From assembly GCA_046349435.1 (NCBI GenBank), contig JAXMCI010000009.1, forward strand, positions 124,001-188,000: a stretch of DNA of 64,000 nucleotides, given 5' to 3'. The DNA is from JAXMCI01 sp046349435 (GTDB lineage Bacteria > Pseudomonadota > Alphaproteobacteria > Dongiales > Dongiaceae). A program made the position numbers and the translations under genes. The notes beneath the pieces are model-generated. The model made no database searches, was not told where the DNA came from, and was given only the letters and a program-made list of their open reading frames with translations. Positions 8,592-16,475 of the stretch are shown piece after piece. Numbering within the stretch: the first letter of the stretch is position 1; each line of letters opens with the position of its first letter.

Positions 8592-10246
8592 GACGCCACC
8601 TCCCGGATATCGGCCGGCTCGCGGCGCCGCATGTCGGGAATCGCCGCGAGCAGCGCCTTCGTGTAGTCCTCGCGCGGCGCGGCGAAAACCTGCTCGGTCG
8701 GGCCGGCCTCGACCAGCCGGCCATGGCGCATCACGGCGACGCGCTCGCAGAGATGCCGCACCACGGCGAGGTCGTGCGAGATCAGCACCAGGCTGAGATT
8801 CATCTCCGCGCGCAGCCTCTCGAACAGGCCGAGGATCTGCGCCTGGATGGTGACGTCGAGCGCCGAGGTGACCTCGTCGGCGATGATCAGCTGCGGCTCG
8901 AGCGCCAGCGCCCGGGCGATGCCGACCCGCTGGCGCTGGCCGCCGGAGAGCTGGCTCGGCCGGCGCCGCAGCAGGGCCTCGGGCAGCTCGACCCTGGCGA
9001 CCAGCGCCGCCACCCGCGCCGCAATCTCCGAGCGCGGGCAGAGCCGATGCTGGCTGAGCGGCTCGGCCAGCGTCTGGGCGACCGTGAAGCTCGGGTTGAG
9101 CGAGGTGAAGGGATCCTGGAAGACCATCTGCACGGCGCGGCGGAAGCGCTGGCGCTCGCCCGCGCGCAGCGCCTCGACCGGCGCGCCGTCGAACAGGATG
9201 CGGCCGCCGGCCACCGGCGCCAGCCCGACGATGGCCCGCGCGATGGTGCTCTTGCCCGAGCCGCTTTCGCCGACGATGCCGAGCGTCTCGCCGCGGCCGA
9301 GCGCCAGCTCGATGCCGTCGACGGCGCGGATCAGGTGCGGCGGCCGCCGGCGCAGCCAGTCGACGACCCCGCCGGACTGGCGGAAGGTGACCTCGAGCCG
9401 CTCCAGCCGGAGCAGCGGCGGGCCGGCGGCGGCGCGCGGCGGCGCCGGCGGCATCAGCGCCGGCTGCGAGGCGATCAGCTGGCGGGTGTACTCGGCGCGC
9501 GGCCGCTCGATCACCTGCCGCACCGCGCCGGTCTCGACCACCTTGCCGTCCTTCATGACGACGACGCGGTCGCACATCTCGGCGACGACGCCGAGATCGT
9601 GCGACACCAGGACGATCGACAGGCCGCGCTCGCGCCGCAGCCGGCGCAGCAGCGCCAGGATCTGCGCCTGCACGGTGACGTCGAGCGCGGTGGTCGGCTC
9701 GTCGGCGATCAGCAGCGCCGGGTCGCAGGCGAGCGCCGCGGCGATCATCACCCGCTGCCGCATGCCGCCGGAGAGCTGGTGCGGATAGGCGTCGACCCGG
9801 CGCTGCGGCTCCGGGATCGCCATGTCGGCGAGCAGCTCGACGGCGCGCTTGCGCGCCGCCCGGGCGGAGAGCCCCTCATGCACCTGCAGGGCCTCGCCGA
9901 CCTGGCGGCCGACCGGCATCAGCGGGTCGAGATGGGTCGACGGGTTCTGGAAGATCATCGCCACCCGCTCGCCGCGCAGCCGGGCGAGCTCGGCCGCGCC
10001 CAGCGCGAGCACGTCCTGGCCCTCGAGCCGGATGCGGCCGCCGTGGATCACCGCATTGCCGGGCAGCAGGCGCATCACCGAGCGGCACGCCACCGTCTTG
10101 CCGGAGCCGCTCTCGCCGACGATGCCCAGAACCTCGCCGGCGGCGAGATCGAAGGAGACGCCGGCCAGCGCCTGCACGGGCCCGTGCGCCGTGTCGAAGG
10201 CGATCGAGAGATCCTCGACCGCGAGCAGCTTCGCGGGCTCGCTCAC
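8588..10246 (-). CDS. Dipeptide/oligopeptide ABC transporter, fused double ATP-binding protein (DppD-DppF type)
   Basis: 552 aa. Start GTG at 10246 gives a GTGA overlap with the upstream permease. Two complete ABC ATPases lie in tandem. Domain 1 (about residues 5-260) has GESGSGKT and LSGGMRQR; domain 2 (about 290-540) has GESGSGKS and LSGGQRQR. Both carry Walker B and H-loop segments (LVSHDLG; LISHDLA) and the oligopeptide-transporter C-terminal extension. One polypeptide therefore supplies both nucleotide-binding sites for the two adjacent permeases (compare GsiA or YejF). Cytoplasmic face of the inner membrane. Confidence 0.93.
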   Translation of the reverse strand: MSEPAKLLAVEDLSIAFDTAHGPVQALAGVSFDLAAGEVLGIVGESGSGKTVACRSVMRLLPGNAVIHGGRIRLEGQDVLALGAAELARLRGERVAMIFQNPSTHLDPLMPVGRQVGEALQVHEGLSARAARKRAVELLADMAIPEPQRRVDAYPHQLSGGMRQRVMIAAALACDPALLIADEPTTALDVTVQAQILALLRRLRRERGLSIVLVSHDLGVVAEMCDRVVVMKDGKVVETGAVRQVIERPRAEYTRQLIASQPALMPPAPPRAAAGPPLLRLERLEVTFRQSGGVVDWLRRRPPHLIRAVDGIELALGRGETLGIVGESGSGKSTIARAIVGLAPVAGGRILFDGAPVEALRAGERQRFRRAVQMVFQDPFTSLNPSFTVAQTLAEPLSQHRLCPRSEIAARVAALVARVELPEALLRRRPSQLSGGQRQRVGIARALALEPQLIIADEVTSALDVTIQAQILGLFERLRAEMNLSLVLISHDLAVVRHLCERVAVMRHGRLVEAGPTEQVFAAPREDYTKALLAAIPDMRRREPADIREVAS

Positions 10247-11100
10247 GGCGCGGTCTGCAGCGTCCGGGCGAGCCCGTCGGCCACCAGGGAGAAGCCCAGC
10301 GCCAGCGTCACGATGGCGATGCCGGGGAACAGGCAGATCCACCAGGCGGTCTCGAGATAGACCTTGCCGTCGGCGATCAGCACGCCCCATTCCGCGGTCG
10401 GCGGCTGCACGCCGAGGCCGAGGAAGCCGAGCGACGAGCCGAGCACGATGGTCAGCACCGCGTCGGTCATTACGAATACGACCGAGGGCGCGATGGCGTT
10501 GGGCAGCAGGTGGCGCGCCATCAGCCTGAGCTCGCCGACGCCGATGGTGCGGGCCGCCAGCACGAAGTCGGCGTGGCGCAGCACGATGACCTCGGAGCGC
10601 ACCAGCCGCGCATAGGTCACCCAGTTCACCAGGGTGAGCGAGATCAGGTAGCTGGCGAGGCCGGGCTGCAGCACCGCGACGATGGCGATGACCAGGACGA
10701 AGTAGGGGAAGGCCACCGTGACGTCGAGGATGCGCATCAGCACGGTGTCGGCCCAGCCGCCGAAATTGCCGGCGAGCAGCCCGACGATAGTGCCGACGAT
10801 GAACGGCCCGACGACGCCGAAGAAGGCCATCATGAGATCGATGCGGGCCCCGGCCAGCACGCGGGTCAGCATGTCGCGCCCGAAGCTGTCGGTGCCGAGC
10901 CAGTGGCCGGGGCCGGGCGGCAGCAGCGCGTGCGCGAGGTCGACGGCGATCGGGTCGTAGCCGGTCAGGCCGGGGCCGACCAGCGCCAGCAGCACCCAGC
11001 CCAGCACGATCGCCGCGCCCGCCAGCAGCGCCGGGGGCGCGCGGCGGAGCCGGCGGCCGAGGCCGGCGCGGGCGGGCATCGTCCCGGCGCCGAGGCTCAC
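10243..11100 (-). CDS. Peptide ABC transporter permease, DppC type
   Basis: 285 aa. Start GTG at 11100 overlaps the upstream permease stop (GTGA); an ATG seven codons on is possible. An N-terminal membrane helix is followed by the DppC signature LGTDSFGRDMLTRVLAGAR and a BPD_transp_1 domain with about five further helices. The EAA loop region reads RTIGVGELRLMARHLLPNA. It forms the channel with the DppB-type partner. Confidence 0.92.
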   Translation of the reverse strand: MSLGAGTMPARAGLGRRLRRAPPALLAGAAIVLGWVLLALVGPGLTGYDPIAVDLAHALLPPGPGHWLGTDSFGRDMLTRVLAGARIDLMMAFFGVVGPFIVGTIVGLLAGNFGGWADTVLMRILDVTVAFPYFVLVIAIVAVLQPGLASYLISLTLVNWVTYARLVRSEVIVLRHADFVLAARTIGVGELRLMARHLLPNAIAPSVVFVMTDAVLTIVLGSSLGFLGLGVQPPTAEWGVLIADGKVYLETAWWICLFPGIAIVTLALGFSLVADGLARTLQTAP

Positions 11101-12035
11101 AGCTTGACCCTGGGATCGAGGGCGACGGTGACGAGGTCGACCACGAAGCTGGTGATCACCACCCCGACCGAGAAGACCAGGGTCACCCCCTGGACCACGA
11201 AGTAGTCGCGCGTCAGCACGGCGCGGACCATGAGCTGGCCGAGGCCGGGGATGTTGAAGACCGATTCGACCACCACGGTGCCGCCGATCAGGAACGAGAC
11301 GACGATGCCGAGCAGGCTGACGGTCGGCAGCAGCGAGTTGCGGAAGACGTGGCGGAAGAAGACGCGGTTCTCCGACAGTCCCTTGGAGCGGCCGGCCATG
11401 GCGTAGTCGGCGCCGAGCTGCGCCACCAGGGTCGAGCGCAGGTTGCGGGTCAGGATCGGCGCCACCGCCACGGCGATGGTGAGCGAGGGCAGGAACAGGT
11501 GCCAGAGCTGCTCGCCGAAGCTGCCGCCGGCGCCCGAGACCGGGAACAGCTTGAGGCGCAGGCTGAGGAACATGATCATCATCAGCCCGAACCAGAAGGA
11601 CGGCGTTCCCAGCGCGGTGACGCAGAAGATCCGGACCAGCTGGTCCGGCCAGCGTCCGGGATGGCGCGCCGCCAGGATGGCGAGCGCCAGGGTCAGCGCG
11701 GTCGCCAGCACCAGGCCGTAGACCAGCAGCATCAGGGTCGGCGCCAGCCGCTGGCCGATCACCTCGGCGACCGGCGCGCGGAAGGCGAGCGACTGGCCGA
11801 GATCGCCGCGCAGCAGGTTCAGGACGTAGTAGCCGTATTGCACCAGCACCGGCTGGTCGAGGCCGTAGCGCGCGCGCACCGCCTCGATCGCCTCCTGGGT
11901 GGCGCGCGGTCCCAGCATCACTCGCACCGGATCGCCCGGCGTCAGCTGGGCGAGCACGAAGGTGACCAGGCTGATGCCGATCAGCACCGGCAGCAGCTGC
12001 AGCGGCCGGCGCAGGACGACGCGGTAGCGGTCCAT
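11097..12035 (-). CDS. Peptide ABC transporter permease, DppB type
   Basis: 312 aa with six predicted membrane helices. N-terminal RRPLQLLPVLIGISLVTFVL and LTPGDPVRVMLG are typical of DppB/OppB; the EAA-like loop is AMAGRSKGLSENRVFFRHVFRNSLLP. ATGA overlap with the DppC-type gene downstream. A strong hairpin separates it from the binding-protein gene upstream in the operon. Confidence 0.93.
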   Translation of the reverse strand: MDRYRVVLRRPLQLLPVLIGISLVTFVLAQLTPGDPVRVMLGPRATQEAIEAVRARYGLDQPVLVQYGYYVLNLLRGDLGQSLAFRAPVAEVIGQRLAPTLMLLVYGLVLATALTLALAILAARHPGRWPDQLVRIFCVTALGTPSFWFGLMMIMFLSLRLKLFPVSGAGGSFGEQLWHLFLPSLTIAVAVAPILTRNLRSTLVAQLGADYAMAGRSKGLSENRVFFRHVFRNSLLPTVSLLGIVVSFLIGGTVVVESVFNIPGLGQLMVRAVLTRDYFVVQGVTLVFSVGVVITSFVVDLVTVALDPRVKL

Positions 12036-12060
12036 CGGGTCGGGAGACGATCGCGGCGGC

Positions 12061-12090
12061 CGCGGCCGGCGTCCGGGGACGCCGGCCGCG
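12061..12090 (-). repeat. Perfect 14-bp-stem intercistronic hairpin between binding-protein and permease genes
   Basis: Arms 12061-12074 and 12077-12090 are exactly complementary (CGCGGCCGGCGTCC / GGACGCCGGCCGCG) around GG. It lies 8 bp after the binding-protein stop and 25 bp before the permease start. No T run follows, so it looks like an mRNA-stabilising or partial-termination structure rather than a full terminator. Confidence 0.75.
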
Positions 12091-12098
12091 GCGCCGGG

Positions 12099-13619
12099 TC
12101 AGCCGAGGGTCACCTCGTCAATCGTCGAGAACTGGTAACCGGGATTGAGGACCAGCCCCTGCAGCTTGGCGCTGCTGGCATTGTGGTAGGGCGGGCAGAA
12201 CAGCGCGACCTGCGCCACCTCATCGACGGCGATCTTCTGGATCTCGAAGTACATCGCCTTGCGCTTGTCGCCGTCCTGCTCGCCGGCCGCCACGTCGAGC
12301 AGCTGGTTCACCCGGTCGTTGTTGTAGCGGGTGTAGTAGGACTTGTTCTCGCCGGCGCCCCACACCGCCCAGCGCAGCGCGTTGTCGGGGTCGCGGGTCT
12401 CGTTGTACCACCAGTTCAGCGTCGCCTGGTAATCGCCGTCGACCAGCCGGTTCCAGGACGCGGTGGAATCGACCTTGGCGATGTTGACGGTGATGCCGGC
12501 CTCGGCGAGCTGCGACTGGATCAGCACGGCGCAGCGCTCGTAGGTGCTGTCGCCGGCGGCGAACATCAGCTCGAAGCTGACCGCCGGCTTGCCGGCCTCG
12601 GCCAGCAGGCTCTTGGCCTTGGCGACGTCGCGGGCGATCACCGGCAGGTCGGTGTTGAAGTAGTTGAGGGTCGGCGACATCACCGAGGTCGCCGGCACCG
12701 CCGTGCCGAGCGTGACCGCGTCGCCGATCGCCTTGCGATCGATGGCGTAGCTCACCGCCTGGCGCACCTTGAGGTCGTTGAAGGGCGCGGCGGAATGGTT
12801 GATCAGCATCTCCTGCATGATGGTGGTCGGCTCCGGCTTGGCCTGGAAGCCGGCGGAGGCGAGCTGCTGCATCAGCGGGAACGGCACGACCAGCGCCGCG
12901 TCGAGCTCGCCCGCCTGCAGCATCGAGACCCGGGTGTTGTCGTCGGCGACGAACACCGCCTCGATGCCGTCGAGATGCGGCATGCCCTCGCGGTAGTAGT
13001 GCGGGTTGCGCTCGAGCACGACGCGGTCGCCCTTGCGCCACTCGACCAGGCGGAACGGCCCGGAGGAGACCGGGTTCTGCGCGAACTTCTCGTCGCCCAT
13101 CTTCTCGACCGCCGCCTTCGGCACGATGCCGCTGTTCCAGATCTCGGTCAGCGTCAGGAAGGGCGTGAACTTCTTGTCGAGATGCATCACCACGGTGCTG
13201 GGACCGGTCGCCTCGGCCTTGACCAGCCGCTGGAACGGCGCGGCATAGGCGGAATCCTTCTGCCAGCGCATCCGGGTGTAGCTGAAGGCGACGTCCTCGG
13301 CGGTGATCGGCGTGCCGTCGGAGAACTTCGCCTCGCGCAGCTTGAAGGTGTAGGTGAGCCCGTCGGGCGAGACCTCCCAGGACTCGGCGAGCGCCGGGAA
13401 GAGCTGGCCGCGGTCGGCCGAGGCGCGCTGCAGCCGGGCGTACATGATGCCCTGGATCAGGATGTCGGGACCGTAGACGGTCTTGATCGGGTCGAGGGTC
13501 AGCACCTCCTCGGCCATGCCGAGCCGCAGCACCTTCTTGCCGTCCGCCCGCGCCTTCAGCGGCAGGGCCGAGATCGCGGCCAGGCTGGCCGCGCCCTTGA
13601 GGAACGTACGCCGACGCAT
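12099..13619 (-). CDS. Peptide ABC transporter substrate-binding protein (SBP family 5), Tat-type signal
   Basis: 506 aa from the ATG at 13619, where the signal begins; the frame is open well upstream. The leader MRRRTFLKGAASLAAIS carries the twin-arginine pattern RRxFLK and ends near ARA. The mature part shows family-5 features: RLGMAEEVLTLDPIKT, ALAESWEVSPDGLTYTFKLR and a central FNDLKVRQAVSYAIDR. It binds the transported peptide or amide in the periplasm and delivers it to the DppBC-like permeases. It is cotranscribed with the S33 hydrolase 38 bp upstream. Confidence 0.92.
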   Translation of the reverse strand: MRRRTFLKGAASLAAISALPLKARADGKKVLRLGMAEEVLTLDPIKTVYGPDILIQGIMYARLQRASADRGQLFPALAESWEVSPDGLTYTFKLREAKFSDGTPITAEDVAFSYTRMRWQKDSAYAAPFQRLVKAEATGPSTVVMHLDKKFTPFLTLTEIWNSGIVPKAAVEKMGDEKFAQNPVSSGPFRLVEWRKGDRVVLERNPHYYREGMPHLDGIEAVFVADDNTRVSMLQAGELDAALVVPFPLMQQLASAGFQAKPEPTTIMQEMLINHSAAPFNDLKVRQAVSYAIDRKAIGDAVTLGTAVPATSVMSPTLNYFNTDLPVIARDVAKAKSLLAEAGKPAVSFELMFAAGDSTYERCAVLIQSQLAEAGITVNIAKVDSTASWNRLVDGDYQATLNWWYNETRDPDNALRWAVWGAGENKSYYTRYNNDRVNQLLDVAAGEQDGDKRKAMYFEIQKIAVDEVAQVALFCPPYHNASSAKLQGLVLNPGYQFSTIDEVTLG

Positions 13620-13657
13620 GGTGATACCTCTCCTGTTGGCTGTCGTGAGCGGCGGGG

Positions 13658-14566
13658 TCAGGCCGCGCCGCGATGCTCGTCGAGGAACGCCCGCAACGTA
13701 GCGATATAGGCCTCGGGCTCCTCGTAGAACGGCATGTGCGAGCTGTTCTTGAAGACCTTGAGGCGGGAGTTGGGCAGCCGCCGGTGGATGCGCGCCGCGC
13801 TGTCCGGCGTCAGCTCGTCGTGGTGGCCGCACAGCACCAGGCAGGGCTGCCCGATGCGCGGCAGGTCGGCGAGCCGGTCCCAGTCCTTCAGGTTGCCGAC
13901 GCAGGTGAACTCGTTCGGCCCCCACATCCCGCCATAGATCTCCATGTTGATGCCGGTCATCGAGCGCTGCAGCGGCGCCGGCCAGTGGTCGAGACGGCAG
14001 ACATGGCGGTAGTTGAGGATGGCGATGGCGCCGAGATATTCCGGATGCTCGGTGGTGCCCTCGGCCTCGTGCCGGGCCATCATCGCCACCGTCTCCGGCC
14101 CGAGCGCGGCGCGCAGCCGCTGCACGTCCTGCAGGTGCAGCGCGATCTCGCCGGTGCCGTTGGCGCAGACGAAGGTGCGGGCGCCTTCGGGATAGGTCAG
14201 CAGGTACTCGAAGCCGAGCCAGGTGCCCCAGGACTGGCCGAGCAGATGGACCCGGCCGAGGCCGAGCGCCCGGCGCACCGTCTCGACCTCCTCGACATAG
14301 CGGCCGATGGTCCACAGCGACGGATCGCTCGGCCGGTCCGAGCGGCCGGTGCCGAGCTGGTCGTGGATGACCACGCGATAGCCGTGGTCGGCCATGATGC
14401 TGTGGCTGTCGCGCAGGTAGTCGCAGGGCAGGCCCGGCCCGCCATTGAGGCAGAACAGCACCTCGTCGCCGCGACCGAAGCTGTAGACCTGGACCTCGTG
14501 ACTCCCGACCTTGACGCGATATTCGTCGTCCGGCTGGCGCTCGCCGGACCCGGCTGGCTGCGACAT
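13658..14566 (-). CDS. Alpha/beta hydrolase, proline iminopeptidase-like (S33)
   Basis: 302 aa from the ATG at 14566. Alpha/beta-hydrolase landmarks: oxyanion-hole segment LNGGPGLPCDY (HGGPG-like, with Asn replacing His), DQLGTGRSDRP, nucleophile elbow GQSWGTWLG, catalytic Asp in GHHDELTPD, and His in NSSHMPFYEEP. These match the proline iminopeptidase / tricorn-interacting-factor group of amino-terminal peptidases. No signal peptide, so cytoplasmic. First gene of the leftward import operon; it likely hydrolyses what the transporter brings in. Confidence 0.88.
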   Translation of the reverse strand: MSQPAGSGERQPDDEYRVKVGSHEVQVYSFGRGDEVLFCLNGGPGLPCDYLRDSHSIMADHGYRVVIHDQLGTGRSDRPSDPSLWTIGRYVEEVETVRRALGLGRVHLLGQSWGTWLGFEYLLTYPEGARTFVCANGTGEIALHLQDVQRLRAALGPETVAMMARHEAEGTTEHPEYLGAIAILNYRHVCRLDHWPAPLQRSMTGINMEIYGGMWGPNEFTCVGNLKDWDRLADLPRIGQPCLVLCGHHDELTPDSAARIHRRLPNSRLKVFKNSSHMPFYEEPEAYIATLRAFLDEHRGAA

Positions 14567-14695
14567 CGGCCCCCCAAGGAAACGCGGTGTTTCGCACGGC
14601 TCGTTGGCCGCGCGCGGGGCGGAGCATAGCACGTCGCCGGAAAATGCAAGCGGTGCGACTGTCGCGCCGCGGCCGCCTCTGGTACCCTCGCCGGC

Positions 14696-15781
14696 ATGAG
14701 CGAGCTTGCCGTCGTCGAGATCTCCGGGCCGCCGCGCGAGCGCGGCCGCCAGCATGGCGAAGCGTTGCGACCGGCGATCCGTGCGCTCGACGGCCGCTGG
14801 CGCGCATTCGTCGAGCAGGGGACGCGGCTGCCCGCCGACGGCTTCGTCGAGCGCTTCCTCGCCGAGACCGACTTCGTGCCGGCCATCGAGCGCTGGACCC
14901 CCGGCCTGCTCGAGGAGGTGCGCGGCATCGCCGAGGGAGCCGGCCTGCCCTTCCCCACCCTGCTCGCCATCCAGCTGATGGACGAGGAGTGGTGGTACGC
15001 GCAGGCGCTCGCCGGCCATCCCCATTGCAGCAGCCTCGGCCGGGTCGGCGGCGGCCGGGCGCTGGTCGCGCAGAACATGGACCTGCCGAGCTGGATGGAC
15101 GGCGCCCAGGCGGTGCTGCGGCTGCGCGGCGGCGCCGACGCCCCGGACGCGATCCTGCTCACCGTCGCCGGCATGGTCGGGCTGTGCGGCGTCAACGCCG
15201 CCGGGCTGGGCGTCTGCGTCAACACCCTGGCGCAGCTGCCGCACTGCCCGGACGGGCTGCCGGTCGCCTTCGTCGTGCGCGGCCTGCTCGCCCGCCGCCG
15301 GCTGGCCGAGGCGGAGACCTTCCTGCGCGACGTGCGGCACGCCTCCGGGCAGAACTACGTCGTCGCCAGCACCGAGGGGCTGATCGACCTGGAATGCTCG
15401 GCCGCGGGTGCCGTGCCGGTCCGCCCGGGCTCCGCGCCGCCCGGCAGCGCCTGGCACACCAACCATCCGCTGGCCGGCGCGCAGCCGCCCGGCACCGACG
15501 AGAGCAACAGCGGCCGGCGGATGCGCACGCTCGATCGCTGCCTCGCCGCCGAGACCGGGCCGTGGGACGCCGCGCTCGCCCGGCGGGTGCTGGCCGACCG
15601 CAGCGACGCCGAGCATCCGGTCTCGCGCCGGCTGGAGCCGGGCGCGGGCTTCTCCACCTTCGCCAGCGTCGTCTGGCAGCTGGCCGGGCAGCCGACCGCC
15701 GAGATCGCCCCCGGCCCGCCCTGCAGCACGCCCTATCGCAGCCTGGGCTTCGGCCCGGCCGAGGCTCCGGCGGCCGCCTGA
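14696..15781 (+). CDS. C45 family N-terminal-nucleophile acylase/acyltransferase-like protein
   Basis: 361 aa. The pattern ISGPPRERGRQHGEALR (GxxRGxxHG) near the N terminus and the later HCSSLGR with the putative nucleophilic Cys at about residue 110 match peptidase family C45 (acyl-CoA:6-aminopenicillanate acyltransferase relatives). QNMDLPSW and NAAGLGVCVNTL follow as conserved strands. In the well-studied member, self-cleavage before this Cys frees an N-terminal nucleophile; whether this happens here is inferred. It is divergent from the peptide-import operon (129 bp between starts), suggesting related amide or peptide substrates. Physiological substrate unknown. Confidence 0.82.
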   Translation: MSELAVVEISGPPRERGRQHGEALRPAIRALDGRWRAFVEQGTRLPADGFVERFLAETDFVPAIERWTPGLLEEVRGIAEGAGLPFPTLLAIQLMDEEWWYAQALAGHPHCSSLGRVGGGRALVAQNMDLPSWMDGAQAVLRLRGGADAPDAILLTVAGMVGLCGVNAAGLGVCVNTLAQLPHCPDGLPVAFVVRGLLARRRLAEAETFLRDVRHASGQNYVVASTEGLIDLECSAAGAVPVRPGSAPPGSAWHTNHPLAGAQPPGTDESNSGRRMRTLDRCLAAETGPWDAALARRVLADRSDAEHPVSRRLEPGAGFSTFASVVWQLAGQPTAEIAPGPPCSTPYRSLGFGPAEAPAAA

Positions 15782-15806
15782 CGCCTCGCGCCACCGAGGC
15801 CGCCGC

Positions 15807-16448
15807 ATGAGCGAGCCGCCGCGCTTCGATGCCGACTTCCGGGCGCAGCTCGAGCAGCTCTTCGTCTGGCGGCGGGACGTCCGCCGCTTCCGGCGCGATC
15901 CGGTCGATCCCGGCGATCTCGCCGAGATCCTGCGCCAGGCCTGCCTGGCGCCCTCGGTCGGCCTGAGCCAGCCCTGGCGCTTCGTCCTCGTCGAGTCGGC
16001 CGAGCGCCGCCGGGCGGTTCGCGCCAGCTTCGAGCGCTGCAACGCCGCCGCCCTGCAGGACTATCGCGACGAGCGCGCCCGGCTCTACGCCACCCTGAAG
16101 CTCGCCGGCCTCGACGAGGCGCCCGTGCACCTGGCCGTGCTGGCGGACGAGCAGCCGCCGCGCGGCCACGGTCTCGGGCGCCGCACCATGCCGGAGATGC
16201 TGCGCTACTCGGCGGTGACCGCCGTCCACACGCTGTGGCTGGCGGCGCGGGCCCGCGGCATCGGCGTCGGCTGGGTGTCGATCCTCGATCCCGCCGAGGT
16301 CGTCGCCGTGCTGGACCTGCCCGCCAGCTGGTCGCTGGTCGCCTATCTCTGCATCGGCTGCCCGCTCGAGGAGCACGCCACGCCCGAGCTCGAGCGGCAG
16401 CGCTGGGAGGAAGTCGACCCGGCGTGCCGCGAGGTGCTGCGCCGGTAG
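15807..16448 (+). CDS. bluB: 5,6-dimethylbenzimidazole synthase
   Basis: 213 aa nitroreductase-fold protein. RRDVRRFRRDPVDPGDL, then APSVGLSQPWRFV, identify BluB: the loop that clamps FMNH2 and cannibalises it with O2 to make DMB, the lower ligand of vitamin B12. IGVGWVSILDP and YLCIGCPLEE are further family strings. Start ATG at 15807, 26 bp after the acylase stop. It is the only B12-synthesis gene in the window; a B12-riboswitch-controlled cobalt transporter lies 37 kb away at 53-56 kb. Confidence 0.92.
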   Translation: MSEPPRFDADFRAQLEQLFVWRRDVRRFRRDPVDPGDLAEILRQACLAPSVGLSQPWRFVLVESAERRRAVRASFERCNAAALQDYRDERARLYATLKLAGLDEAPVHLAVLADEQPPRGHGLGRRTMPEMLRYSAVTAVHTLWLAARARGIGVGWVSILDPAEVVAVLDLPASWSLVAYLCIGCPLEEHATPELERQRWEEVDPACREVLRR

Positions 16449-16475
16449 AGTGCGACGGGCTCGGTCGCGGCCCGG

